DNA of 64,000 nt, from contig CALSCQ010000567.1 in NCBI GenBank assembly GCA_943704525.1, positions 1 through 64,000 on the forward strand. The letters are read 5' to 3'. The notes beneath the pieces were generated by a model. It made no database searches. It was not told the origin of the DNA and worked only from the letters and a program-made list of their open reading frames with translations. Positions 1 to 10,365 of this stretch are shown one piece after another; the stretch's first letter is position 1, and each line of letters begins with the position of its first letter. This stretch comes from Pigoraptor vietnamica (Eukaryota > Opisthokonta > Filasterea). The translations under genes and the position numbers were made by a program.

Positions 1-67
1 GGGGGGGCATGTGTGTGTGTAGTTGCGCGCGCACACAGTTTGTTTCAATGTTGTGCTCCAATCGCAG

Positions 68-362
68 ACTTCAGTCCGACCTTTTACATCTCCGACGATC
101 TCCTGGAGTCGAAGACCGAGTACACGGGCAAATACCGTCTGCGCCTCGTGGGCGGCGGGGAGACGCTGGGCAACATTCGCGAATTCTCGGAAGCAGAGTA
201 CTACAAGTACAACCCCATCACCGAGTGAGTCGGTCGTTTGCTTCTTGTTGCGGTGGACTTGCGGCCATGTGTTCGTGCGCGGTATACCTGCATAGCGTTG
301 CGGCATCGGCTTCTTCAACCTCAGATCTCAATCCCAACTCATGTCCCCACCCCCCCCCCCCC

Positions 363-407
<45 letters not shown>

Positions 408-1142
408 CATATCTCTTTATTGCAGGCGTGGCGTGGGTTCCAAGCCCATTTGGTCGCCCGATTCAAACCAGGCGGGAGAGAATGACACTATCACCATGCT
501 GACGTGAGTGCGCGCGCTTTCTTCATACAAACGGCATATGGCGTGCTTTCGCTCTCAGTGGAGGGCTTTACGGGTCTCGCACGTGCTGCGTCACATTCCG
601 CTGACTCTGAGTGCCATTGCTCCGTGTGACTGCTTTCCATCGCGCCTTTTTGCGTACTAATCTAATGCCACCCTCTCAGGTTCGTGTGCCCGCTGGGCTC
701 GGTGTGCTCCGGCGTGTACCCGCGCAACGGCAACGTGCCCGAGTACTATTTCCTTTGGGAGGTCGACACATCGCCCACCGACGGCGACCGATCCTACTGC
801 CGCTTCAAGACGCGCTTTATTGTCCGCGTGTACGGACTCCCCATGGACATTCTCACGTCCTCGTACATCACCATTGGCACGCTTGGCTTTGGTTTCCTCG
901 TCGTCGTCTTTAGCTACTTCTTCATTCCGATCGAGGGCTTCGAGGGCCGTGCCATGAGCATGAATTCGCTCGGATCTGGCTCTGGAGGCTCCAAAATGTC
1001 CCTCATCGCCCGCCTGCGACGACGCGGTAAGGTCGATCCCAACGGCACGCAGTCGATTCCCACGTCGCCGTTTGCGAGCGGCGCGGGAATGGAGTTCATG
1101 TCGGCGTGGGATTCGCAGCGATCGGCGGTATCGTCTTCATGA
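68..1142 (+). CDS. 3' end of an unrecognised single-pass membrane protein gene (partial)
   Basis: Three exons are supported by splice sites and matching phase: 68-224, 426-503 and 680-1142, with a TGA stop at 1140-1142. The 5' part lies outside the window. The visible C-terminal part (about 230 residues) has an extracellular-looking portion with a few cysteines (VCPLGSVCSG, YCRFKTRF). A hydrophobic segment of about 20 residues follows at roughly nt 865-925, then a short cytoplasmic-type tail rich in Ser, Gly and Arg. I do not recognise the family. The layout (ectodomain, one membrane helix, about 65-residue basic/serine tail) suggests a type I surface protein. The first intron contains a C-run, A-run and CA-run. 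The gene converges on the SART3-like gene. The reading frame is well supported; the function is unknown. Confidence 0.75.
345..410. repeat. Homopolymer and (CA)n tract in an intron
   Basis: A run of about 13 C (351-363) is followed directly by about 30 A (364-393) and a CA dinucleotide run to about 409. It lies in the intron between 224 and 426, just before the acceptor, so copy number is likely to be slippage-prone or inaccurate in the assembly. Confidence 0.9.
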
Positions 1143-1544
1143 GGGCGCCATTTGCGTGCGTGCTGCGTGCGTGCGTGCGTGCGTGTGTGCTTGCGTGCTT
1201 GCGTCGGGCCGATGTCTCGTTGTTAGGGTTGACGCCTTAGAGGGCAGAACGTAGCCTTCGGGCCCATAATAATCCCAATGCGAGACTGGACGAGAGATTG
1301 GTCGCCATGGTTGTGCGAGGTAACCGTAATTGTGTGTGCACCCGACGTATGGCAACGCTAGACATGCTATGAGCCGAAAAATTAGATGAACCGCAGGGTC
1401 CGTTAACGAAAATGTCAAACATTCAGTCACATCGCGACGAGGACTTGTCTCCTTCTTAAGCCTAGCCTAGTTGCCAGCCAATAGAAAAAACACGGTCTCA
1501 CAAAGCCGCGGCCATGTGGGTCAACAACTTCTTGCTTTCTTGGC
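1143..1544. other. Intergenic region between convergent genes
   Basis: It holds a TGCG/TGTG-rich stretch at about 1153-1205 and no supportable gene. It must contain both 3' UTRs of the convergent membrane-protein and SART3-like genes. No convincing polyadenylation signal was identified. Confidence 0.6.
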
Positions 1545-4500
1545 TCACTTCCTGAGGAATTTGCGGAACTCGGCGTTTGACATTGAGCCACCGGTCGCCG
1601 GCGCACCCGCGCCCGCATTGTTTGCGTCTGGCGCGTCCTCACCGCCCGCCCCTTCCTTTACAAACTGCGGGGCGGGCGCAAGCTTGGGGCGCGCGGCGGC
1701 CGCAGGTCCCGTCTTCACGGCGCGGGGAACAAGTGCGGCAATGTCGCCGCTACGAAGGGAAGGCACTTACGTGTGAGCGCACAGATGTACGCGAACGACG
1801 TAACCATGAATTCGCTCAACACCAACCGATACAAAACAGACAAAAAAACGACCAGGCTCACCCTCCGAGACGGGCCTTGGGACGGTCGTGATCCCTCATG
1901 AGGGGCTGCTGCGACCGGCCGGCGGCAAGATGGGGATTGGGGTTTGGGGGGCGTGACGCGGGATTCGAAATGGCGACGGAGAGCGGGCGCTCCATGAACA
2001 CGTGCTTGTCCATCGACAGCGCCGCAGAGGCCGCGGGCTGAAGAGCAGGCCAACGGCACGTCAGCAAACTGTAGCAGCGCTGCAGTATGCCACGTCGGCA
2101 GCGGAAGAGCAAAAGGCACACAATTTGGTGGAATCCGACGCAGCCGCACTCACCGCCTCCTGAAACTCGATGTACGCGTATCCCTTAGGCTTGCCGGCCT
2201 TCTCCACGAGGCGCACCTCCTTGATCGGCCCAAACTGCAGCGTGCGACAGCAGCGTCCGCGACAACGTCAATGCCATTGAAATGAAAGTAATAATAGGTG
2301 GTGAAGATGCAAGAATGTGTGAAATGCGCATAGTCGCCCACCTTCTCGAACAGCTTTTTGAGGTCGTCGCTTGTCGCAGCAAACGGCAGATTGGCCACAA
2401 ACACGGTCTTTGGATCCAGACCGTCCGAAAACCGCGACCCCTTCTGCGCCGGCGCCTTGTTCTGGGCGCGCTTGTCCTTGTCCATCGCGCGGGAAATCAG
2501 CATGGGCCGATCCATGAGCGGCTGTCGGTCGAGCGCGAGGGCGGCGCCGACGGACTCCTGCGGACACAGCAGCCATTGTGATGAGTGGGTCCAAAAAAAT
2601 TGACGGACTCTTGTTGAGGGCATGCGAGCACCCACCTCTGCAGCAAATTCGACATATGCGAAGCACTTTGACAGCCCCGCCTGGTTCTTGACGAGCCTCA
2701 CTTCCACGACAGTGCCCACCTGCCCACGACACATGCGAGATCAGCACACAAGCACAACGGCAGTCTTGCCAACAGCAGTCATTCGGTGCGGTCGCTGCGG
2801 TGAGCCACACCCAGCAGGAGACTGCACATACGCACCTTCTCCGTGAAGTGGTTCTGGAGCGTGACCTCATCCACGCGCTTGTCCAAATTGCTCACAAATA
2901 TTGTCTGCGCATCCCTCCTGAGAGAATAACAGCGTTCCGTGAAGTCAGTCCCATGTGGAACACTTGGCTACAACCCAGAAATACCATCCACGTACCGCTC
3001 CTTGCTTTCCTCGCTCTCTGACACTGCACAGCGCAGGCACACGGTTAGCACATGATGGGCCGCAAGCGCGTGTGCGTTTTTCAGCAGCACAGAATGTTGA
3101 CTGAACGCGTCCGCAGACGCACCTTTGCGTCGCTTTGGCGCCCGCTGTTCCTCGTCGTTAGCCTTGCGCTTTCGCCTGTCGTCGTCCGCACCCGCAGCTC
3201 CGGATTCACCCCCGCCGCCCTCTCCGCCATGGCGCGGCGCGCGCCCGTCCTTCCTTGGGCGACGCTCGGCCTCGGCATGCTGCTGCTGAGCCGCGTGCCT
3301 CTCCTGCGCCTCGCGGTGCTGCGTATCCCTCGCCGCGTTGCCGTCGATGCGCCGCCGCGCGTCGTCAAACGTATCGAGCGTGCCATGCAGCCGTTCGAGA
3401 TCAACAAAGGCCTCGTAGACCACGCCGGCGTCCGCGAGGATGTGTGTGAGCGCCTGCTTGAAAATTCTGCGCGCGCCGTCGACGCCACCCATGCACTCGA
3501 TTTCCAGCTGTGCGTATTCTGCCCACAGCCAGCTCGTGTGCACGCGCGCGGGATCCTTGAGAAGAGCATCCCAAACCTTCCGCGCCGCAGCCGCGTCTGC
3601 CAAAACCAACGCGATGTAGGGATCAATTCACAGCACCCAATTTGTAACATACATTCGCAGAAACTTGCGCGCCAATTTCCTACCTTTGAGCACCCGGGCC
3701 TCCGCACGCGCCCAGTACCGCTGAATGCGGCCAAAGGGATCCGCCTCTGAGCCAAAGTGCTGCTCGAGATGGGCCACGGCGCGCGGGAAAGTCCGGCGGA
3801 GACGCGCAACAGCCTGTGCGTAAAAAGGTGCGTGAATAAAAGTGCTTACGACGAAAATGCTACAACGGCCGGGGTTGACGGGAAAAAATGCGCACCCAAC
3901 GCACCTCTTCGCGCTGGTCTGCCGGCGCCGCATCCATCTGCCTTCGGTGGAAGTCCACGAGGGCGAGCCACAGCTCGACGTACTCGGCTCCGGACGCGAA
4001 ACCGGCCATAAGCGCACGCTCAAATTCCGCCTCAAAGTCGACGACATTCGCGCCCGCCTTCTCCTTGTTCCGCAGCAGAGTGATCCACAGGTGCGACACC
4101 CACGGGCAGTTGCGCACGCTGCGCTCGCACACGGCGACGACAGTGGACGGTGCCTTCAGCGTACCCTCGGCATATTGCACATAGGCCGTCCACAGCGACG
4201 CGTCCACAGCGTGCGCACGAACGGCGCGCTCAAAGACGTTCTGCACGCGCGCGGGATCGCCCTTCTCCTTCTCGAAAGCGACGTATGCGAGGAAGGCGTC
4301 GAGGGGCGGCGCCTCCACAGCAACGGCCTCTTCCAGGGGCAGTCGCTCGTCGACCTTGGCGACTGTCAGCTGGATGCGCTTCGCAAATTCTTGCGTGGGC
4401 TCTGCGAGTCCCGCAGAGGCCAGCCACGTGCGGTAGGCCTCGAAGGTCTCTTCCATGTCTGTGCGTGAGAGATGTCGAATCAGCATAAATCATAGACGGA

Positions 4501-5477
4501 ATGTGGCGCCCAAAATTAAATGCCGAGGGACGTGCAGCCTGACGTCAACCCACTCAGAAGGGGCACAGAGAGTTGCCTCCGATAGAGCGCATTGACGGCG
4601 GCCGTCGCCTGCTCCCTCTCCGCCGGCGTCGCCGCACGCGCCAGACGGCCTTCTTCGAACGCGCGATAGGCGCTCCAGAGACGCACGCCCTCCGAGAGAT
4701 GCAAGCCGCCCGCAGCGACCGCGCGCTCAAACACGGCGCGTGCGGCCTCTTGCGTGGCCTCCGGGGACATGCGGTCCTCGGCCGCCGTCAGCACAAAGTC
4801 CGCATACATGAGCCACAGCGACACCGCTGCGAGTTGATATAGGTTGGCATGGACGTGAGAAATTGTGTGCATGTTTGCGCGTGGCAAGCGGCGAATGCAG
4901 GAACCAAGCTGTCAGTCAACCTATGGCGAAAAGCGAAAAGAGAACCAGCAAAGGATACTGCTACTTACACAAATAGTCCTTGACGGCGCGCTCGAAGAGC
5001 CGCACTAGCGCAGTGTAGCCTTCCGCGCCGCGCGCATTCAGCTTCTCATCGTTCAGCCACGACGTCCAAAGGTCTGCGAAATAAAACGCGAGTACGCTTG
5101 AGATGGCGCAGTTATACCAGAGCGAGCGCAGCATATTCGCTGAAACATCAAAGCAAACTCGTCCACGGCGAGTGTGATCGCAATTTCTCACCTTCCGTGA
5201 GCGGGAAAAGAGCGCTCATCTTCTCGCGCGCGTGCTTGAGGACATCGAGCTTCCCGGCGCGCCGCAGCAGCCGAATGTACTCCACGTGGGCGTCGTAGCT
5301 GTTCGGATTGCCCGCAAGAAAAGCGCGCAACTCCGAAATTCGCTCATTCGCGCGCGCGTCGTCCTCTCCCTCTTCAACGCCGTCGCTCGCGTCGCTGCTG
5401 CTGTCGCTGTCGTCGCTGTCGTCGCTGTCATCGCCGTCCACCTGATCCACCTGGTCGATCTCCATTTCTTCCGCCAT
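1545..5477 (-). CDS. SART3: SART3/Prp24-like U6 snRNP recycling factor
   Basis: Thirteen exons (5477-5192, 5073-4969, 4826-4554, 4458-3905, 3813-3684, 3596-3123, 3017-2996, 2917-2836, 2719-2636, 2557-2342, 2234-2154, 2037-1862, 1749-1545) give 895 residues with unbroken phase; human SART3 has 963. The N-terminus is acidic (Asp/Ser repeats). HAT half-TPR repeats follow (for example LWTSWLNDEK, AVKDYL, MEETFEAYRTWL), then a basic nuclear signal (DRRKRKANDEEQ, PKRRKG). Two RRMs come next: RRM1 with IFVSNL and CFAYVEF, RRM2 with VFVANL and KGYAYIEF. The protein ends in MSNAEFRKFLRK, the conserved LSm-contacting tail of SART3/Prp24. In that family the protein reanneals U4 and U6 snRNAs in the nucleus. 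The start at MAEEMEID was preferred over an in-frame ATG 84 nt upstream because the acidic start matches the family. One exon is only 22 nt. Confidence 0.95.
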
Positions 5478-5777
5478 GGTACGCGCGATGCAGCACACAG
5501 CGCACACGAGCGTGTTGTGACGCGGGGAAAGATGTGAAGGTGTTCTGACGGCCTCAGTCAAAAAAAGACACGATGGAAGTGAATCGTCATGCTCAGGTTA
5601 CCTCGCAGGCGGACAAATCACGTGCGCCTGCGCAGCAGCTCGCGTCACACTTTTTTGTTGCATCTACCCTCAGTGCCACACACACACACACCACACGCAC
5701 AGGCGCACGCATTCTGCTTGCGACTTCCTTACTCTCGAGGCTCTCCGTGTTTGTTTGCCTTTGATGGTTTCGTGGCC
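5478..5777. promoter_or_regulatory. Divergent promoter region of SART3-like and RIC8 genes
   Basis: The 300 bp between two outward-facing starts hold a CACGTG E-box (5619-5624) overlapping an NRF1-like near-palindrome TGCGCCTGCGCA (5623-5634, one mismatch to the animal consensus), plus a CA-rich run at about 5680-5700. No coding potential was noticed. Assignment as a promoter rests on position; the motifs are suggestive only. Confidence 0.45.
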
Positions 5778-7804
5778 ATGGACGACGTCGTGCGCCTGTC
5801 GTCCACCGACCCTCCCGCGGCACTCGACCGCCTGCGCGCTTTCAGCCAGCAGAATGCGGCCGCGACTTCTTTTGTGCAAGTGTGCGGCGCAGATGTGAAG
5901 AGGGTGGGTTCAATAGTCGCTCTTTTACGGCCGCTTGTGTAAGCGTTGCCCTAGTAGTACAGTCAGTTGGCAGTCTTTACAAGCACACACGCGCATATAT
6001 GCACATGCGCATACCTTGCTGTGAAAAACTAATCGCGCCACATTTTCTCTCAGTCACTCTGACTGACCTTCCCTGTGCCCCTCTCCCACTTTATCAGAAA
6101 TTCGTTGAGCGGGGCGTCGAGCTCCTGTCCCTCGCACTACAAGCCGACCCTACCCTCGACGCACTCTGGCGGTCGCCCGCCGCCCGCCGCAGCTGGCTTG
6201 AGGCGCTTCGTATTGCGAGCCGCGAGAAGATCTCCATCGAAGCTCTTCACTGCGAGGCCGGCATCGCCCTCCTTATGCGCTGCGCAGCGCTCGTCCCCGG
6301 GGGTTCCGCGCCGCCCGCAGTGACAGGGGACGCCGACGAAGCCGCCGTTCAGCTCGAGGCGCTGCGATGTCTCTACAACGCCGTGTTTCAGAACCCGCCA
6401 AATCTAGAGATATTTCACGCGATGCGTGGAACAGAGCAGCTCGTCGCCCGCGTGCGCAGCCTGCCGACGCCAATGGAACGCGGTGGGTTGGGGTACAAGT
6501 AGCATATGTCAGTTGGGCGCATGGGAGTGTGCGCTACATTTTACGTGCTGGCTAAGCCCACTGCGCTCACCGATGTCAACCCCGCAGCCACGTGCGCGTT
6601 TGTGCTCCGCCTTCTGTTTGTCGTCACCGCCGTGCACGAGCCCGCACGCGACGCATTCGTTGCTGCTGGCGGCACTGTGGCGGTGGCCGATCGCATGGCC
6701 GCGTGCCTGCGCTCGCGTGGATCGCAGCCGCCCCTCTCGAGGGAGGACATTGGCATTGTAGCAGACGGTCTGAGGCTGCTCTTCAACGTGTCCGTGCCGT
6801 CCGCGGGAATGCTAGATGCGGACGGTGGCCACGCGCGTTCGCACTCAACATTCGAGCCGCTCGTCGGTCTTCTGCGCGCCATTGTCGTCGGCGACCACGC
6901 GCCGATTGACCAGCCGGAGCTCCTTCTTGACGTTCGTCGCAGCGCCATTCACCTTCTCACGAACATTCCGTCGGACATGGCGTTTGCGTTTGTGATGGGT
7001 GACGACGCGCGACCACCGTCGACGGCCGAGGGGGATGTCACCGTGCGTCGTGCGGCCGAAGAGGCGAAGGCACGGCCCGTCGCCGACGGCATTCTCGCCA
7101 TATACGCGTCGCTGTTGGACGACCAGCGCCGCACGAACGCACCGCAATCGGAGGCGTTCGCACCCATCGTCGTCGTCATGCGCAATTTCGCGCGCAATTG
7201 TCCCCCCATGAGGCGTATCTTGGCGCGCGAGCTTCTTCCGCACCGCTCGCGCGCGCAAGTGGGCGTGCGTCCGGAGCAGGGAGAGACGCTTGCGGCGCGG
7301 ACAGTGGCGCTGATGACGAGCCCTTCGCACGATATTCAGCGCATGAGCGCCGAACTCATGCTGGTCCTCTGCAAGGAGAACATGGCGCGCGTCGTGCGGG
7401 CGACGGGGTACGGCAACGCGGCCGGTCTGCTTGCATCGCGCGGCCTCTTTGGTGGATCACTCGTCGACCACCACGGCCCGGCGTACTCGAGCAGCGACAG
7501 CGAGGACGTGAGCGATGAGGAAGGGGACGGCGACGGCGACGGCCCTTCGGTAAATCCTATCACGGGCGCGCTTGAGGACCGCGTTGCGTCTGCGAACATA
7601 CAGGACGCCTTTGCCGGAATGACCGAGGAGGAGAAGGAGGCCGAGGCCGAGCGGCTGAGCATGCTGTTTGACCGCTTGAATCAGCACGGGCTCATACGCG
7701 CAGTGCCGGTGGGTCCCGACGGTCGCCCCGTGGAAAACCACCCGGGCTTCGCGGCACCCGCTGCCCCGCGCCAATCGGACAGCAATACCCCGCCGCCGCG
7801 GTGA
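5778..7804 (+). CDS. RIC8: RIC-8/synembryn, G-alpha chaperone and GEF
   Basis: Three exons (5778-5903, 6098-6482, 6588-7804) encode 575 residues; human RIC8A has about 530. The whole protein looks like the armadillo/HEAT-like RIC-8 fold. The C-terminal half carries the family hallmarks GYGNAAGLLASRG, NPITG, GMTEEEKEAEAE and LFDRLNQHGLIRAVPVGPDG. An acidic serine stretch (YSSSDSEDVSDEEGD) sits where animal RIC-8A is phosphorylated by casein kinase 2, and SxxE/D sites are present here. RIC-8 folds and activates heterotrimeric G-alpha subunits at the plasma membrane or in the cytosol, so the organism is expected to use G-alpha signalling. It is divergent from the SART3-like gene and converges on sulfite oxidase with 170 bp between stop codons. 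The start is the first ATG (MDDVVRL) giving the family-like N-terminus. Confidence 0.95.
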
Positions 7805-7974
7805 TGTTTGTGCGGCCTTCAAAGTGCGGCATTGGTTCAGAGTGCTTCTAAATACCCATATGGGCAACACTCGGAGTTTTGGAGTTGCAGTGTTTTGCGG
7901 GCCGCAGCGCACATCGGCCGTTGTCATAACGCCACGCTCAAACGCAACGCGCGCGCAAATGTCACAGCCATATT

Positions 7975-9885
7975 TCAGAGATGGGCCCTCGACTCGTCAG
8001 GCTCAAACTGAGGCGGGTCGATGTTGGCCATCGTCCCGCACTCGAGCCTCTCTCGCACGTGCACCTCCACGCGCTGCACGACGTTGTTGCCCATGTTGTA
8101 GAGATTCCAGTGCTGCACCAGCGGCTGCGTGTCGCCCTGGTCGTCCGTCGCACGCACAGACAGCGTGTGACGGCCCGGCGTCGCGTGCCACGTGAATGTC
8201 CACCGCACCCACGCGTGCTTGCCGATGACGGGGCCCAGCTTCGCCTCCGTCCACGTGCGGCAGTTGTCGGTGCTGACGACCACCTTGCGAATGCCGCGGC
8301 GACCGGCCCACGCGCGCCCCTCGAGCTCCACGGGACCGGCCTCCACTAGGCGCTGGCGCGTGTAAAAGTCCGAAATGCCCGGCGGCACCATGAGGGAGCG
8401 CACGCGCTGCAGAGTCACACGCACGCCCTTGTCCTGCTCGGCCGTGCGGTATGTGTAGGCCCGCATTTGGTACCCATCGAAGGGCTTGTCGATAACCTCG
8501 ATGTTGTCGAGCCACTTCACGCTCGTCATGCCGTACCTGTGGCGGATTGCGTGGATGTGGGTGTATGTGTGTGTGCGTGTGTGCGTGTATGTGTGTTGGG
8601 GCCGGGACAAAGTGATGTTGGTCAAACGTTGGTTTGCAATCGTAAGGCCTACTACGCGCACACTCCACGCACGCACCATCCGGGCACGATCAGGCGCAGA
8701 GGGAAGCCGTGCTGAGGGGGCAGCGGATGGCCGTTCTGTTCGTACGCAAGAATGACGCCGTCCAGCATCGCCTCGGCAAGGCTCAGGCACCGCTGGTAGT
8801 ACTGGATTTCACCGCCCTGGGCACAGCAACAGTGCGTGAGATTCCATGCTACGTGTTGCTAGGAGGGCAAGATTTGAAGCGACCCAGTGCATGACAGCTG
8901 ACAGCTGCCTCACCTGGACGCCCTTGTCGCGGCCAGTGAAGAGCACCTCGACCGCAGAGGGATCGATGCCGGCCTCCTCGAGGAGCGGCCGGAGGGGAGT
9001 GCCCGTCCACATCGATGTGCCAATGGCCTGCGCAATTCGAAATGGCCGTCAGCACGTCGTTTCAAAGTTGAGAGTGGAGAAATTAATCAGCACACTTCAT
9101 CTTAACCCGCATGCACTTCTCCCACCTGAAAGTCCCAGGGCACGTGCGTCCAGTACCGCGGAGAGGCTTGCGTCCTCCCGTTGCCAGCGCACTCCATTGT
9201 GACCGGGATTGACACGCGCGGGCGCGCCTGCAGGGCAATCGGGGCATGTTACCTAAACGGCTTGCACGGCTGCACGACATTCCAGCGCGCCCACGCGACG
9301 TTCGTGATGGGCACATCCACGGTGCAACAGGACACGCGGACTCGCACGCCATTCCAGCGCGCCACGCGACGTTTCATGATGGGCACATTCACGGTGCAAC
9401 AGGACACGCGTGACTCGCGGACACACACAACACTGAGCAGACGCGCACATGCCAGGCCGTTGATAGCGTACTGACCCGAATGTCGTCCATGGAGAGAGAG
9501 AGGGTCTTGTAGACCTTGCCGTGAATGCGAAGGCGGTAACCGTCCTCCGAGATGCGTGGGATGTCAAAGTGAATGAGGAGGTAGTGCAGGCCCGCGGGGG
9601 TGAGGTCGTACTTCATGCTCTCAAAGTAGCCTGGAGGACGGGAGGGTCAGAGGACATCACAGAGCAATGCTTGTGTGCGCCCACATGTCAGTGTGTGCGC
9701 GCGTGTGTAGTGTTGGGCACATGCGCATATGCGTTCGTACGCATATGTTTGTGATGAGTGTCTGTCTCTCAGTGAATGTGATTCTGTGTGACTGGGTACC
9801 CACCATGGTTGCGCATCGCAAGCTCAACTTCCGCCTTCGTGTACTTGCTCAGCAGCGAAGTCGTGTGCCACGGGGAGTTCGCCAT
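7975..9885 (-). CDS. SUOX: Sulfite oxidase, plant-type, without cytochrome b5 domain
   Basis: Six exons (9885-9804, 9630-9476, 9227-9126, 9027-8914, 8816-8677, 8536-7975) give 384 residues, close to plant sulfite oxidase (about 393) and shorter than animal SUOX with its haem domain. The N-terminus runs to RNHGYFES, the molybdopterin-binding start of the family. The Mo-ligand cysteine is in [49 protein letters not shown] and VKWLDNIEV follow, then the C-terminal dimerisation domain ([22 protein letters not shown]-type beta region, [11 protein letters not shown]). The reaction expected is sulfite to sulfate. No mitochondrial presequence is evident from the chosen start. The last three residues, AHL, fit the relaxed peroxisomal PTS1 pattern [SAC][KRH][LM], so a peroxisomal enzyme is possible (inference). 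An intron carries a 72-bp tandem repeat. Confidence 0.93.
9279..9421. repeat. Two-copy tandem repeat, about 72 bp unit, in a sulfite oxidase intron
   Basis: The block beginning ATTCCAGCGCGC at about 9279 recurs about 72 bp later with roughly 90% identity. Both copies include GATGGGCACAT and CACGGTGCAACAGGACACGC. It lies wholly in the intron 9228-9475. Function unknown. Confidence 0.85.
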
Positions 9886-10365
9886 TCTCTCGATATTCTC
9901 CACAACAAGGGCAATAGAGTGCGCGTGAAGAAGGACGGCTCGCTTTGATAGCAGCAAGAGACAAGAGACATGCGTGCGTGCGGATAAAGTGTCTACATGT
10001 TGTTGTGTGTGCGTGTGTGAGAGGGTGTGAGCATGTGTGTGGCTGAACAGCCAATAGCAACCGCACTTTTTACCGGTGGGCCAATCGCAATGCGCCCCGC
10101 TGGACATGTGCGCAAAGCCATCATCAAAATCGTTCCGAGATTTCGGCAAATATTAACCCCACCCCGTATGTTGACCGGATAGTCACATTGTTTGGCCCCA
10201 GCGAGGTCTGAAACAAACACGAAACACCTGGCGGTCTCGAGTGCACACCCACGGCAATCGCGCTGAAGAAAGCGCCGCCTTGCTGCGCATTCTGCTCTTT
10301 CCGTAACGACACACACGCGGGGATCTCTGTACGCTTCGTTGCTGGTTGGTGGTAATCTGCCGAGG
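9886..10365. promoter_or_regulatory. Divergent promoter region of sulfite oxidase and PARP genes
   Basis: The 480 bp between two outward-facing starts contain two CCAAT boxes on the + strand (10051-10055 and 10081-10085) exactly 30 bp apart, both followed by a similar AGCAA/CGCAA sequence. A TG-rich run lies at about 10000-10040. CCAAT boxes are the binding site of NF-Y, which is broadly conserved in eukaryotes; use here is inferred from position. No gene was seen. Confidence 0.5.

Noticed and set aside
5478-5561. In-frame upstream start for SART3
   Set aside because: The added residues (Cys/Arg-rich) are unlike the acidic N-terminus expected, and the downstream MAEEMEID start is better.
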